Shown: positions 34,051 to 44,831 of the stretch, one piece after another
Numbering within the stretch: the stretch's first letter is position 1
Layout of the letters: every line of letters starts with the position of its first letter
Made by a program: the position numbers and the translations under genes
The notes under the pieces: model-generated
What the model was told of the DNA's origin: nothing
Databases searched by the model: none
The model's input: the letters and a program-made list of their open reading frames with translations, nothing else
DNA from: Denitromonas halophila
GTDB taxonomy: Bacteria; Pseudomonadota; Gammaproteobacteria; Burkholderiales; Rhodocyclaceae
Assembly: GCF_007625155.1 (NCBI RefSeq)
Contig: NZ_VMNK01000012.1
Coordinates: forward strand, 1-64,000
Direction of reading: 5' to 3'
DNA: 64,000 nt

Positions 34051-34483
34051 CGTCGCGGTCTTTCAATATCCTGTGAATCACATCGGCACCAAAGCCGCGT
34101 CCCTGAAGGAAGCGCGCCTGCCTTGCCCACTCGCGGGCATCGACCGGCGGGGTGCCAAACTTTTTTGCCCACACGTCCCGAGCCCGTACTTGATCGTCCC
34201 CTTCGCTGCCTTCATCCAGCGCGGCGGCGATCAAGTCATCGCTGACGCCACGTTGCTTCAAATCCAGCGCGATGCGCCGGCTGCCGTAACGCGCCTGACG
34301 ACTGCGGACATAGCTTTCGGCAAAGCGCGCGTCCGACTGCAAATCCACTTCTTCAAGTCGCTCGAGCAGCGCGGCGATCTCCTCGGGCGTGCCGTGGGGC
34401 GCCAGCTTGCGAGTCAGCTCGGCGCGGCTATGTTCGCGCTGCGACAGCAGGCGCAAGGCACGCGTCTTGAGCGACTCGCTCAT
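34037..34483 (-). CDS. recX: Regulatory protein RecX
   Basis: Protein of 148 residues built of three-helix repeats: [38 protein letters not shown] and [22 protein letters not shown]. RecX caps and limits RecA filaments. It lies 5 bp downstream of recA and overlaps lptB, so the whole run may be transcribed together. RecA-RecX order is standard. Confidence 0.93.
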   Translation of the reverse strand: MSESLKTRALRLLSQREHSRAELTRKLAPHGTPEEIAALLERLEEVDLQSDARFAESYVRSRQARYGSRRIALDLKQRGVSDDLIAAALDEGSEGDDQVRARDVWAKKFGTPPVDAREWARQARFLQGRGFGADVIHRILKDRDDESA

Positions 34484-34488
34484 GCAGA

Positions 34489-35526
<1,038 letters not shown>

Positions 35527-35555
35527 GGTGTGGTCCTCTGAAAACGTGCGTTGGA

Positions 35556-36059
35556 TTATGGCACAGAGTTTGCTGGTGTGTCGGCCAGAAGCAGCCCTTC
35601 GAGGGCGTGAATCACGGCTTGGCGTCGCACCTGCTCCCGGTCGCCATCGAAATGAAATGTGGTGCTGCGTACCGGCCGGTCCGGCCACCCCCAGGCGATG
35701 CAGACGGTACCCACCGGTTTGCCGGGGCGGCCACCGCTTGGGCCGGCGACGCCGGATACCGCGATCGCGACCTGCGCGTCGCTGTGCGTCAGCGCGCCTT
35801 GCACCATGGCGCTGACCACGGGTTCGCTGACGGCGCCGAAGGTGTCGAGAGCGCTGGCCGGCACATCGAGCTGGCGCATTTTGGCGGCGTTGGAGTAGGT
35901 CACCCAGCCACTGTCGAACCAGTCCGAGCTGCCGGCAATGGCCGTCACGGTTTCGGCGATCCAGCCGCCGGTGCAGGATTCGGCCGTGGCCAGTCGCCAG
36001 CCGCGTTCGAGCAGCCAGTGGCCGGTGCGTCGGGCGAGGGCGTCGAGCTGCGCGTCCAT
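35556..36059 (-). CDS. pncC: Nicotinamide-nucleotide amidase (CinA C-terminal family)
   Basis: Protein of 167 residues, a stand-alone CinA C-terminal domain. It has [44 protein letters not shown] and GTVCIAW, the family landmarks. It hydrolyses NMN to nicotinate mononucleotide. The start overlaps the pgpA stop by one base (TGATG). CinA-type genes often neighbour recA. Confidence 0.93.
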   Translation of the reverse strand: MDAQLDALARRTGHWLLERGWRLATAESCTGGWIAETVTAIAGSSDWFDSGWVTYSNAAKMRQLDVPASALDTFGAVSEPVVSAMVQGALTHSDAQVAIAVSGVAGPSGGRPGKPVGTVCIAWGWPDRPVRSTTFHFDGDREQVRRQAVIHALEGLLLADTPANSVP

Positions 36060-36538
36060 CACAGGGCCAGCGCGCGGGCGGTGAGGGCCAGCACCAGCAG
36101 GGTGTAGCCGGCGGCGATGACATCGTCGAGCATGACGCCGAAACCGCCCTTGACCTTGCTGTCGGCCCATTTGATGGGCTGCGGCTTGACGATGTCGAAG
36201 AAGCGGAACGCCACGAAAGCGGCGGTCTGCCACGCGAGCGTGTCGGGGGTGAAGTAGAGCACCACCCAGAAGGGCAGCATCTCGTCCCAGACGATGGATC
36301 CGTGGTCCGACACGCCGAGCGCGCGGCCGGTGCGGTCGGCGGTGATGACGCCGAGCACGAAGCCGCTGAGGACAAACACCAGAAACTCGGTGCCGCTGAG
36401 GGATGCCAGCAAGGGGAACAGCAGCCATGCGGCCAGCGTGCCGGCGGTGCCCGGGGCTTTGGGTGACAGGCCGGAGCCGAAGCCGAGGGCGACGAAATGC
36501 GCGGGTTTGGCGAACAGGAAGCGGACAGTGGGGCGCAT
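36059..36538 (-). CDS. pgpA: Phosphatidylglycerophosphatase A
   Basis: Protein of 159 residues with about four transmembrane helices. [29 protein letters not shown] (conserved DDxxxDE-like region) and [11 protein letters not shown] are the PgpA signature. It dephosphorylates phosphatidylglycerophosphate in the inner membrane. ATG 36538 is 35 bp after thiL; the stop overlaps pncC. Confidence 0.94.
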   Translation of the reverse strand: MRPTVRFLFAKPAHFVALGFGSGLSPKAPGTAGTLAAWLLFPLLASLSGTEFLVFVLSGFVLGVITADRTGRALGVSDHGSIVWDEMLPFWVVLYFTPDTLAWQTAAFVAFRFFDIVKPQPIKWADSKVKGGFGVMLDDVIAAGYTLLVLALTARALAL

Positions 36539-36573
36539 CGGTCGGAGTGGGCTGGAAAGAGCCGAGTATAGGC

Positions 36574-37536
36574 TCAGGCGCTGAAGTGGTCGAAGCCGCG
36601 TCGCGCCAGTGGCGCGGTGCTGCCATCGGCAGCGTGCAGCGTGAGACCGTCGGCCGGCGGGGTGAGTGCGCCGATGCGATGCAGCGGCAGGGCGAGCTCG
36701 GTGCTCAGGCGGGCGATGGCGTCGCGTTGGGCGGCCGGGGCGGTGAATAACAATTCGTAGTCGTCGCCGCCGGACAGGCAGGCCTGGCGCGCGCGGGTGG
36801 TGTCGCCACAGGCGGCGATCAGCGCGGCTTCGGGCAGTTGGGTGGCAAGGATCTGCGCGCCGACGGCGCTGGCGTCGAGAATGTGGCCGAGGTCGCCAAG
36901 CAGCCCGTCCGAGACATCGAGCATGGCGCTGGCCACGCCACGCAGCGCGACACCGAGCGCGGCGCGGGGCTGGGGGCGGTGCAGTGCGGCGAGGCAGGCG
37001 TCGCGATGGCCGGGGTCCAGCGTCAGAGCGTCGCGCAGATGCCACAGCGCCAGGGCGGCGCGGCCGGGCTGGCCGGAGACCCACAGATCGTCGCCGGGGC
37101 GGGCGCCGTCGCGGCGGATGGCGTGGCCGGTGGGGACTTCGCCGCACATCGTGACGCTCAGATTGCGGGGGCCGCGCGTGGTGTCGCCGCCGACCAGGTC
37201 CACGCCGAACGCGTCGGCGCAGGCGTAGAAACCGTCGGCAAAGGCGGCCAGCCAGTCGGCATCGGCGTCGGGCAGGGCCAGCGCCAGCAGCGCCCAGCGG
37301 GGCGTGGCGCCCATGGCGGCGATGTCGGACACATTGACCGCGAGGCTCTTCCAGCCCAGATCGGTGGGATCGGTGTTGGCAAAGAAGTGCCGCCCCTCGA
37401 CCAGCATGTCGACCGACACCACCAGTTGGTGGCCGGGCGTGGTGCGCCACAGCGCCGCATCATCGCCGCCGGCTAGATCGGTGTGTCGGGTGGGGCGCGT
37501 GAAGTGGCGGCGGATGAGGTCGAATTCGGAAGTCAT
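36574..37536 (-). CDS. thiL: Thiamine-monophosphate kinase
   Basis: Protein of 320 residues. It has MTSEFDLIRRHFTR, GGDDAALWR, VSVDMLVEGRHF, WKSLAVNVSDIAAMGATPRW, GGDTTRGP and LDVSDGLLGDL. It converts TMP to thiamine diphosphate in the cytoplasm. In related genomes it follows nusB. Here the NAGGN operon on the other strand lies between them. No TPP riboswitch is recognised upstream. Confidence 0.94.
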   Translation of the reverse strand: MTSEFDLIRRHFTRPTRHTDLAGGDDAALWRTTPGHQLVVSVDMLVEGRHFFANTDPTDLGWKSLAVNVSDIAAMGATPRWALLALALPDADADWLAAFADGFYACADAFGVDLVGGDTTRGPRNLSVTMCGEVPTGHAIRRDGARPGDDLWVSGQPGRAALALWHLRDALTLDPGHRDACLAALHRPQPRAALGVALRGVASAMLDVSDGLLGDLGHILDASAVGAQILATQLPEAALIAACGDTTRARQACLSGGDDYELLFTAPAAQRDAIARLSTELALPLHRIGALTPPADGLTLHAADGSTAPLARRGFDHFSA

Positions 37537-37928
37537 GGCCGAGGTGTGCGGTGGGGCTTGCAAGCATAGCGCGGTCGGCGGGCGCCCCCAAGTGTCGGCG
37601 CGCCGGAGAGGTGGCTGGATGCGCAAGGAATATGCGTTGCGTCTTGAAACGTTTGTGCAAAATAGTTTTGTTACAATGCAACATTCTTGAATCCTGATGC
37701 GCTCTTTGGCCGGCGCGGATCGGGAGGCGCGTGCAAAACGCTCAAGGTCTTTTGACCACGGCCATCTGTCGCATCCGTGCGGCTGTCATGCGGTGTCGCC
37801 GTTTCGGCGTCACGGTGTTGTCCCTGTCGCCTCGCGCCGTATTGGCGGGGTGAGTCAGAGCGTTTTGTGTGGGCTGGCGAGCGTCATTGCGTCAGCCGGC
37901 ACGCGCGATGAACTCACGAGGACAAGGC
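37537..37928. other. Divergent region between thiL and the NAGGN operon, 392 bp
   Basis: The stretch 37640-37690 is locally A/T-rich (GCAAAATAGTTTTGTTACAAT) and is the most likely promoter area, with TACAAT at about 37673-37678 as a possible -10. The remaining 230 bp before the asnB-like start has short GC-rich hairpins but no gene that I can support. An osmotically controlled leader is possible; no known riboswitch was recognised. Confidence 0.5.
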
Positions 37929-39701
37929 ATGTGTGGCATAGCAGGTGAAATAAGGTTTGACGGGGCCCTGCCCGACGCGGCGGCGCTGGGGCGGATGGTG
38001 GCAGCGCAGGAAAGCCGCGGGCCCGACGGCGCGGGTCTGGAGATGCAGCTGGGGCGGGGCTTCGGGCATCGCCGGCTGAAGATCATGGATCTGACCGAAG
38101 CGGCGCAGCAACCGATGTTCGATCCGATGCTGGGCATGGGCATCGTGTTCAACGGTGCGGTCTACAACCACCCGGAATTGCGCGCCGAGCTTGAAGGCCT
38201 GGGCTACACGTTTTACTCCCACGGCGACACCGAAGTGCTGCTCAAGGCCTACCACGCCTGGGGGCTGGACTTCGTGCAGCGCCTCAATGGCATGTTCGCC
38301 TTTGCGATCTGGGAGCGCGACAGCGGCAAAGTGGTGTTCGGGCGTGACCGCCTCGGCATCAAGCCCTTCTACTATAGCGAGGTGAAGGGCGCGCTGCGCT
38401 TCGCTTCGTCCTTGCCGGCGCTGCTCAAGGCGGGCGGGGTGGATACGGCGATCGATCCGGTCGCGCTCAACAGTTATCTGTCTTTCCATGCCGTGGTGCC
38501 GGCGCCCTACACGCTGCTCAAGGGCGTGCGCAAGCTGGCGCCGGGCACGCTGATGGTGGTGCATCCCGACGGTCGCCGGGAACAGAAAACCTTCTGGGCC
38601 ATGCAGGCCGTGCGCAGCGCCGAGGACGAGGCGCGCAGCTTTGATGAGTGGTGCGAGCTGCTGCTCGAGCAGCTGCGGGCCGCGGTCAAGCGCCGGCTGG
38701 TGGCGGATGTGCCGGTGGGTGCGCTGCTCTCCGGCGGGGTGGATTCGAGCTTGATCGTTGGGCTGATGGCCGAAGCCGGGGTGCGCGACCTGCACACCTA
38801 TAACGTCGGCTTTGCCGATGTGGGCGGCGAGAAGGGTAACGAGTTCGAGTTTGCGCAGATCATCGCCGACCGCTTCGGCACCCGGCATGAGCGCATCTTC
38901 GTGCCCGAGGCGCAGCTGCTGCAGCGTCTGCCCGAGGCCATCGCGGCGATGAACGAGCCGATGGTCAGCCACGACTGCATCGGCTTTTATCTGCTCTCGG
39001 AGGCCGTGTCGCGCCACACCAAGGTGGTGCAGAGCGGGCAGGGCGCCGATGAGGTGTTTGGTGGCTACCACTGGTACCCCAAGCTCGACGGCAGCACCGA
39101 TGCGGTGGGCGACTACCTCGCCGCCTTCCGCGACCGAGACCATGCCGACTACCGCGATCTGGTGCAGCCGCAGTATCACGCCGAGGACTTCAGCGGCCGT
39201 TTCGTGGCCGAGCACTTTGCCCGGGCGGGGGCCGATGACCCGGTCGACAAGGCCTTGCGCCTCGATACCTCGATCATGCTGGTGGACGACCCGGTGAAGC
39301 GCGTCGACAACATGACCATGGCCTTCGGCCTGGAGGCGCGCGTGCCCTTCCTCGACCACGAGCTGGTCGAATTCGCCGGCCGTATTCCGGCGCGGCACAA
39401 GCTGGCCCACGGCGGCAAGGGCGTGCTCAAGGAAACCGCGCGAAAGGTCATTCCGGCGGCGGTGATCGATCGCCCCAAGGGCTATTTTCCGGTGCCTGGC
39501 CTCAAGTACCTGCAAGGCTCCACGCTCGATACCGTACGCGATGCCCTGCACAGCCAGGCGGCGCGTGAGCGGGGATTGTTCAATCCCGCGTATGTCGATC
39601 GCCTGCTCGCCAATCCGGGCGAGCACATCACGCCGTTGCGCGGCTCCAAGCTCTGGCAGCTCGGTCTGCTGGAGTGGTGGCTGCAGACGCACCTTGCCTG
39701 A
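37929..39701 (+). CDS. N-acetylglutaminylglutamine amidotransferase
   Basis: Protein of 590 residues, asparagine-synthase type. The start MCGIAGEIRF gives the catalytic Cys2 of the glutaminase domain; RGPDGAG, FNGAVYNHPELRAEL and the synthetase P-loop LSGGVDSSLIVGLMAE follow. It makes the terminal amide of N-acetylglutaminylglutamine amide (NAGGN), a dipeptide osmolyte. The next gene encodes the ligase and the third an M42 peptidase, the three-gene NAGGN operon (compare PA3459-PA3461 in Pseudomonas). The upstream frame to 37869 is not needed. Confidence 0.92.
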   Translation: MCGIAGEIRFDGALPDAAALGRMVAAQESRGPDGAGLEMQLGRGFGHRRLKIMDLTEAAQQPMFDPMLGMGIVFNGAVYNHPELRAELEGLGYTFYSHGDTEVLLKAYHAWGLDFVQRLNGMFAFAIWERDSGKVVFGRDRLGIKPFYYSEVKGALRFASSLPALLKAGGVDTAIDPVALNSYLSFHAVVPAPYTLLKGVRKLAPGTLMVVHPDGRREQKTFWAMQAVRSAEDEARSFDEWCELLLEQLRAAVKRRLVADVPVGALLSGGVDSSLIVGLMAEAGVRDLHTYNVGFADVGGEKGNEFEFAQIIADRFGTRHERIFVPEAQLLQRLPEAIAAMNEPMVSHDCIGFYLLSEAVSRHTKVVQSGQGADEVFGGYHWYPKLDGSTDAVGDYLAAFRDRDHADYRDLVQPQYHAEDFSGRFVAEHFARAGADDPVDKALRLDTSIMLVDDPVKRVDNMTMAFGLEARVPFLDHELVEFAGRIPARHKLAHGGKGVLKETARKVIPAAVIDRPKGYFPVPGLKYLQGSTLDTVRDALHSQAARERGLFNPAYVDRLLANPGEHITPLRGSKLWQLGLLEWWLQTHLA

Positions 39702-39713
39702 CGGACAACGGTC

Positions 39714-41462
39714 ATGATCCGAAAACATGTCACCCGCGCCCTGCGCCCCGGCAGCCAACCGCTGCATTTGTCGGACAGCCAGCCCGACAAGCGCGACATG
39801 CCGGCCAATGTGGTGATCGAATGCGGTTGGGGACGCTGGCTGCCCGCCCAGACATACTCCGATGCGGGCGAGCTGGCCGCCGCCTTGCTCGAGGAGCGCC
39901 CCGGCCAGCGCGACATCGCCTACTACGTCGAGCGCCCGCACGTGGTGGTCGCCCAGGCGCCGCAGCAACTCTTCCTCGACCCGTCCGAGGCCTTTCGACT
40001 CGGACTTGGCGGTTATCGTGCCCAGCGGGCCGGGCGGCGCGGCTTCACGCTGCGCCGCTTGCGCACCCGTAGCGATGTGGCGGCAATCAATGCGCTCTAC
40101 AGCAGTCGCAAGATGGTGCCGGTGGGCGCGCCCCAGGTCTGGGCGCAGCGGGCGGATCGACACATTACCTGGGCGCTGGCCGAGGATTTGTCTTCAGGCG
40201 AGATTCTCGGTGTGGCCATGGGTCTTGATCACGTCGAGGCATTTGCCGATCCGCAGCAGGGCAGCAGCCTGTGGTCGCTGGCGGTGGCGCCGCAGGCGGC
40301 CCACCCCGGTGTGGGCGAGGCGCTGGTGAGATACCTGGCCGAGCATTTTCATGCCCGCGGGCGTGCCTGGATGGATGTGTCGGTGATGCATGACAACGAA
40401 CAGGCCATCGCGCTTTACGAGAAGCTGGGCTTCCAGCGCATCGCAGTGTTTGCGGTCAAGCGGCGCAACGCGATCAACGAGCCCTTCTATACCCAGCCGA
40501 TCGACAACGAGGCCGAACTCAATCCCTACGCGCGGTTGATTACCGACGAAGCACGCAAGCGCGGTATTCATACCGAAGTGCTCGATGCGGCCAACGGCTA
40601 TTTTCGCCTGGCGCTGGGCGGGCGCAGCGTGGTGTGTCGCGAGTCGCTCACCGAGCTGACCTCGGCCATCGCCATGAGCCGCTGCCAGGACAAGCGGGTG
40701 ACGCTCAAGCTGTTGGGCGAGGCCGGCCTCAAGGTGCCCGATCAGCGTGTCGCCGATGGCTCGCAGGCGGATCTGGCCTTCCTCGCCAGGCACGCGGCGG
40801 TGGTGGTCAAGCCGGTGGAGGGCGAGCAGGGCAAGGGGATCAGCGTCAATGTGACCCGCGCCGACGAGCTGCTCTCGGCCATCGAGCGCGCCCGCCAGTT
40901 CTGCGACCGGGTGCTGATCGAAACCTTTTGCCCCGGACAGGATTTGCGTGTGGTGGTGATCGACTACCGCGTGGTGGCGGCGGCGGTGCGTCGTCCGCCG
41001 GTCGTGGTGGGCGATGGCGCCAGCCCGATCCGCGCGCTGATCGACAAGCAGAGCCGTCGGCGTCAGGCGGCCACCGATGGTGAATCCCGGATTCCGATGG
41101 ATGACGAAACCCGCCGCTGCGTGGCCCGTCAGGGCTATACGCTGGACGACATCCTGCCGGCGCAGGTGCCGCTGACGGTTCGCAACGCCGCCAACCTGCA
41201 CACCGGCGGCACGATTCACGACGTGACCGACACCCTCCATCCGGTATTGCGTCGCGACGCCGAAGCGGCCGCGCGGGCGCTGGACATCCCGGTCACCGGG
41301 CTCGATTTCATGGTGCCCGATCCGGCCGCGCCCGAGTACGTGATCATCGAAGCCAACGAACGGCCCGGCCTGGCCAACCACGAGCCGCAACCGACGGCGG
41401 AGCGCTTTGTCGATCTGCTGTTTCCGCGCACTCGCGCGCAACCCTACAACGGAGACCGCTGA
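39714..41462 (+). CDS. ngg: N-acetylglutaminylglutamine synthetase (GNAT plus ATP-grasp)
   Basis: Protein of 582 residues with two domains. The N-terminal half is a GNAT acetyltransferase (WSLAVAPQAAHPGVGEALVRYL, IALYEKLGFQRI). The C-terminal half is an ATP-grasp ligase like that of cyanophycin synthetase (VVVKPVEGEQGKGISVNVT, TGLDFMVPD, IIEANERPGLANHE). Together they acetylate glutamine and join the two glutamines of NAGGN. It starts 12 bp after the amidotransferase and its stop overlaps the next start (TGATG). Confidence 0.93.
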   Translation: MIRKHVTRALRPGSQPLHLSDSQPDKRDMPANVVIECGWGRWLPAQTYSDAGELAAALLEERPGQRDIAYYVERPHVVVAQAPQQLFLDPSEAFRLGLGGYRAQRAGRRGFTLRRLRTRSDVAAINALYSSRKMVPVGAPQVWAQRADRHITWALAEDLSSGEILGVAMGLDHVEAFADPQQGSSLWSLAVAPQAAHPGVGEALVRYLAEHFHARGRAWMDVSVMHDNEQAIALYEKLGFQRIAVFAVKRRNAINEPFYTQPIDNEAELNPYARLITDEARKRGIHTEVLDAANGYFRLALGGRSVVCRESLTELTSAIAMSRCQDKRVTLKLLGEAGLKVPDQRVADGSQADLAFLARHAAVVVKPVEGEQGKGISVNVTRADELLSAIERARQFCDRVLIETFCPGQDLRVVVIDYRVVAAAVRRPPVVVGDGASPIRALIDKQSRRRQAATDGESRIPMDDETRRCVARQGYTLDDILPAQVPLTVRNAANLHTGGTIHDVTDTLHPVLRRDAEAAARALDIPVTGLDFMVPDPAAPEYVIIEANERPGLANHEPQPTAERFVDLLFPRTRAQPYNGDR

Positions 41463-42664
41463 TGGCCCAGAAGGACTATCCCCTCGATTACGACTACCTC
41501 GAAGAAACCCTGCTTCAGCTGCTGGCGATCCCCAGCCCCGTGGGCTACACTGATGCGGTCGCACGCTACACCGCCGGCCAGCTCGAAGCCATGGGCATCC
41601 CCTACGAGATGACCCGCCGCGGTGCCATCCGCGCCACACTCAAGGGCGAGCAACCGCGTCCGGCGCGCGCCATCGTGGCGCACCTCGACACGCTGGGCGC
41701 GATGGTGCGCGAGATCAAGTCGAACGGACGTCTGGGCATTGTGCCGATTGGCCACTGGTCGTCGCGCTTTGCCGAAGGCGGGCGGCTGACGGTGTTCACC
41801 GACAAGGGCCAGGTGCGCGGGACCTGCCTGCCGCTGAAAACCTCGGGCCACGCCTTCGGCCCCGAGATCGACACCCAGCCGAGCAGCTGGGACCATGTCG
41901 AAGTGCGGGTCGACGTGCCTGCCCGCAGCGCGATGGACCTCGAAGCGGCCGGCCTGCGCGTGGGCGACACCATGGCCTTCGATCCGCAACCGGAGATCTG
42001 CCAGAACGGTTACATCGTGTCGCGCTATCTCGATGACAAAGCCGCCGTCGCCGCCCTGCTCACCGCCTGCAAGGCGGTGCAAGACGGCAAGCTGGTGCCG
42101 CCGGTCGATGTGCACCCGCTGTTCACCATCACCGAAGAGGTCGGCTCCGGCGCCTCGGCCGCGCTGCATGGCGACATCGCCGAAATGCTCAGCCTCGACA
42201 TCGCCATCGCCGCACCGGGGCAGAACACCGACGAGCACGCCGTCACCATCTGCATGCAGGACATGAGCGGCCCCTTCGACTACCACCTCACCCGCAAGCT
42301 GATCGGCATCGCCGAGAAGTACAACATCTCGCACCGCCGCGACGTGTTCCGCTTCTACCGCAGCGACAGCGCCGCCGCGGTCGAGGCCGGCAACGACATC
42401 CGCACCGCGCTGATCGGTTTCGGCGCCGACGCCTCGCATGCCTACGAGCGCACCCACCGCCGTGCGCTGGCGGCCCTCACGCGGCTCACCACCTACTACC
42501 TGATGAGCAAGCCGGTGGCCCGCCGCGACGAACGCATGCTCGGCTCGCTCGACGGCTTCACCGAGCAGCTCAGCCCGGAGGACATGGTGGTGCCGAGCAA
42601 CCCGCTGCCGCTACCGGGCGACTTCCTGACGCACGACCCCAAGGCCGGCGGCGAACCGGAGTAA
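41462..42664 (+). CDS. NAGGN-system M42 family peptidase
   Basis: Protein of 400 residues, M42 metallopeptidase type. The metal ligands are in AIVAHLDTLGAMV (His and Asp), SRYLDDKAAVAAL, FTITEEVGSGAS (the catalytic Glu pair) and the C-terminal GFGADASHAYERTH. In NAGGN loci this protein is always third and is thought to act on the dipeptide or its precursors. The start is ATG 41462 behind GGAGACC, overlapping ngg. A strong terminator follows. Confidence 0.9.
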   Translation: MAQKDYPLDYDYLEETLLQLLAIPSPVGYTDAVARYTAGQLEAMGIPYEMTRRGAIRATLKGEQPRPARAIVAHLDTLGAMVREIKSNGRLGIVPIGHWSSRFAEGGRLTVFTDKGQVRGTCLPLKTSGHAFGPEIDTQPSSWDHVEVRVDVPARSAMDLEAAGLRVGDTMAFDPQPEICQNGYIVSRYLDDKAAVAALLTACKAVQDGKLVPPVDVHPLFTITEEVGSGASAALHGDIAEMLSLDIAIAAPGQNTDEHAVTICMQDMSGPFDYHLTRKLIGIAEKYNISHRRDVFRFYRSDSAAAVEAGNDIRTALIGFGADASHAYERTHRRALAALTRLTTYYLMSKPVARRDERMLGSLDGFTEQLSPEDMVVPSNPLPLPGDFLTHDPKAGGEPE

Positions 42665-42679
42665 GCGCCGCTCGCGCAC

Positions 42680-42711
42680 AAAAAAAGGCCGCGACGATCG
42701 CGGCCTTTTTT
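42680..42711. terminator. Bidirectional rho-independent terminator
   Basis: A perfect 8-bp stem GGCCGCGA (42687-42694), loop CGA, TCGCGGCC (42698-42705), flanked by A and T runs of at least six. It ends the NAGGN operon on the plus strand and nusB on the minus strand. Confidence 0.92.
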
Positions 42712-42731
42712 GTCAGGCACCGGGCGGTGGG

Positions 42732-43184
42732 TCAGCCGCCCTTGCGCTCGGCCTCGCGGGCGGCGACTTCAAGTGGCCGCAGCTTGGCCGCGACCTTGTC
42801 CATCACACCATTCACGAAGCGGTGGCCGTCGGTGCCGCCGTAGGACTTGGCCAGTTCGATGGCCTCGTTGATCACCACTTTGTAGGGCACTTCGATGTGG
42901 CGCTCCAGCTCGTGCGTGGCCAGCAGCAGCACGGCGCGTTCGATGGGCGACAGCTCGGCCACCGTCCGGCCGATGAAGGGCGCGAACTCGGCCTCCAGCG
43001 CGCCGGTGTCGTTCAGCGTGCCGCGCAGCAAGGCGGTAAACAGATCGCCGTCGGCCTTGTCGAAACCGGGGGCGCTGCGCACCTGATCTTCAATCATGGC
43101 CAGGCTGTTGCCGGAGAGCAGGGCCTGATAGATGCCCTGCAGGGCAAATTCGCGGGCGCGGCGGCGGGCGGACTTGCTGCTCAT
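42732..43184 (-). CDS. nusB: Transcription antitermination factor NusB
   Basis: Protein of 150 residues. It starts [21 protein letters not shown], with the RNA-binding arginines, then [17 protein letters not shown] and the C-terminal [20 protein letters not shown]. It joins NusE in the rRNA antitermination complex. Its ATG overlaps the ribH stop by 4 bases (ATGA). In many relatives thiL follows directly; here a terminator and the NAGGN operon intervene. Confidence 0.96.
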   Translation of the reverse strand: MSSKSARRRAREFALQGIYQALLSGNSLAMIEDQVRSAPGFDKADGDLFTALLRGTLNDTGALEAEFAPFIGRTVAELSPIERAVLLLATHELERHIEVPYKVVINEAIELAKSYGGTDGHRFVNGVMDKVAAKLRPLEVAAREAERKGG

Positions 43185-43654
43185 GCCACCACCGCTCGCA
43201 GCAGATGCACCATCTCGACCGCCGTCTTGGCGCAGTCGCTGCCTTTCTCGTGCATGCGGGCCAGGGCCTGGTCGTCGTCCTCGGTGGTGAGCACGCCGTT
43301 GGCGATCGGCATGCCGGTGTCGAGGCCGACGCGGTTGATGCCGGCGGCCATTTCGTTGGAGACGATCTCGAAGTGATAGGTCTCGCCGCGGATCACCGCG
43401 CCGAGGGCGATCAGCGCGTCGAACTGCTCCGAGTCGGCCATGGTCTGCAACACCAGCGGAATCTCCAGCGCGCCGGGCACGGTGGTGATGAGGATGTCTT
43501 CGTCGGCGACGCCGAGGTTCAACAGCTCGTCCACGGCGGCCGAGAGCAGGCCCTCGCACACGTCCTGGTTGAAGCGGCTCATGACGATGCCGATGCTCAG
43601 GCCGCTGCCGTCGAGGTTCGGGGTGATTTCGGTGATGTTGTCAAAACGGGGCAT
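43181..43654 (-). CDS. ribH: 6,7-dimethyl-8-ribityllumazine synthase
   Basis: Protein of 157 residues. [55 protein letters not shown] and [19 protein letters not shown] are the lumazine-synthase landmarks, including the phosphate loop. It makes lumazine from DHBP and the ribityl pyrimidine, in the cytoplasm. It sits 3 bp after ribB and overlaps nusB by 4 bases. Confidence 0.96.
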   Translation of the reverse strand: MPRFDNITEITPNLDGSGLSIGIVMSRFNQDVCEGLLSAAVDELLNLGVADEDILITTVPGALEIPLVLQTMADSEQFDALIALGAVIRGETYHFEIVSNEMAAGINRVGLDTGMPIANGVLTTEDDDQALARMHEKGSDCAKTAVEMVHLLRAVVA

Positions 43655-43657
43655 GGA

Positions 43658-44788
43658 TCAGGCCTCAGAAGAATCGTTGGAATCGGCGGCATTGCAGCCC
43701 GGGTAGTAGCCAGTCACTTCCAGCCCGAAGCCGGCCATGCTGGGGATCTTGCGTGGGCTGGCGAGCAGGCGCATCTTGCCCACGCCCAGGTCGCGCAGGA
43801 TCTGGGCGCCAACGCCGAACAGGCGCGGGTCCCACTTGACGGCGGCACGCGGCACGGCCGGGTCGTTGGTGAGCTGGGCGAGCAGGTCGCGGCCGGTTTG
43901 CGGGCGATACAGCATGATCAGCACGCCGCAGCCAGATTCGGCGATGGTTTTGAGCGCCGAGTCGACCGGGAAGCTGTGGCGGTCGCTGCTGGTGTCGAGA
44001 AAGTCGATGACCGAGATCGGCTCGTGCACCCGCACCAGCGCTTCGGTGTCGGCACTGATGGTGCCGCAGGCCATGGCCAGATGGATGTCGCCCGAGGTTT
44101 TGTCTTCGAAGGCGCACAGGCGGAAGGGGCCGTGGGCGGTATCGACGGTTTTTTCGGACACGCGCTCGACCAGGTGTTCGGTGGCGGCGCGGTATTCGAT
44201 CAGGTCGCGGATCGCGCCGATCTTGAGCCCGTGCTGTTTGGCGAAGGGGATCAGGTCGGGCAGGCGGGCCATCGAGCCGTCATCGTTCATGATCTCGCAG
44301 ATCACCGAGGCCGGCTCCAGCCCGGCGATGGCGCCCAGATCGCAACCCGCTTCGGTATGGCCGGCGCGGATCAGCACGCCGCCGGGGCGCGCCATGATCG
44401 GGAAGATATGGCCGGGCTGTACGATGTCTTCCGGCTTGGCATTGCGGGCCACGGCGCGCTGTACGGTGAGGGCGCGATCGGCCGCCGAGATGCCGGTGGT
44501 GACGCCTTCAGCCGCCTCGATCGACACCGTAAAGGCGGTGCCGTGCGAGCTCTTGTTGCTGCGCGCCATCTGGCCCAGGCCAAGCTGGGCGCAGCGCGCC
44601 TCGGTGAGCGTCAGGCAGATCAGGCCACGACCATACTTGGCCATGAAGTTGATCGCCTCGGGCGTGACATGCTCGGCCGCGATGACCAGGTCGCCCTCGT
44701 TTTCGCGGTCTTCTTCGTCCACCAGCACGACCATGCGGCCCGCGCGGATGTCTTCAATGATTTCGGTGATCGGCGCGAGTGCGCTCAC
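43658..44788 (-). CDS. ribB: 3,4-dihydroxy-2-butanone-4-phosphate synthase with degenerate GTP cyclohydrolase II half
   Basis: Protein of 376 residues. The N-terminal RibB half is intact ([40 protein letters not shown]). The C-terminal half has the RibA fold, but where the zinc cysteines should lie (a C-x10-C-x-C pattern) the sequence reads [20 protein letters not shown] and carries no such triad. It is therefore DHBP synthase only, the RibBX type known in other proteobacteria. It lies between ribE and ribH. Confidence 0.92.
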   Translation of the reverse strand: MSALAPITEIIEDIRAGRMVVLVDEEDRENEGDLVIAAEHVTPEAINFMAKYGRGLICLTLTEARCAQLGLGQMARSNKSSHGTAFTVSIEAAEGVTTGISAADRALTVQRAVARNAKPEDIVQPGHIFPIMARPGGVLIRAGHTEAGCDLGAIAGLEPASVICEIMNDDGSMARLPDLIPFAKQHGLKIGAIRDLIEYRAATEHLVERVSEKTVDTAHGPFRLCAFEDKTSGDIHLAMACGTISADTEALVRVHEPISVIDFLDTSSDRHSFPVDSALKTIAESGCGVLIMLYRPQTGRDLLAQLTNDPAVPRAAVKWDPRLFGVGAQILRDLGVGKMRLLASPRKIPSMAGFGLEVTGYYPGCNAADSNDSSEA

Positions 44789-44831
44789 GGTGTTCTCCTG
44801 TCGGGCCGGTGGCCACGGTTCGGTGTTGTTT

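Noticed and set aside
35527-35555. LexA box before recA
   Set aside because: No CTGT-N8-ACAG is found in the 29-bp gap; SOS control cannot be shown from here.
37914-40163. A 749-codon open frame antisense to the NAGGN amidotransferase
   Set aside because: Long antisense frames are expected in this GC-rich sequence. The product has no recognisable domain and the plus-strand gene is certain.
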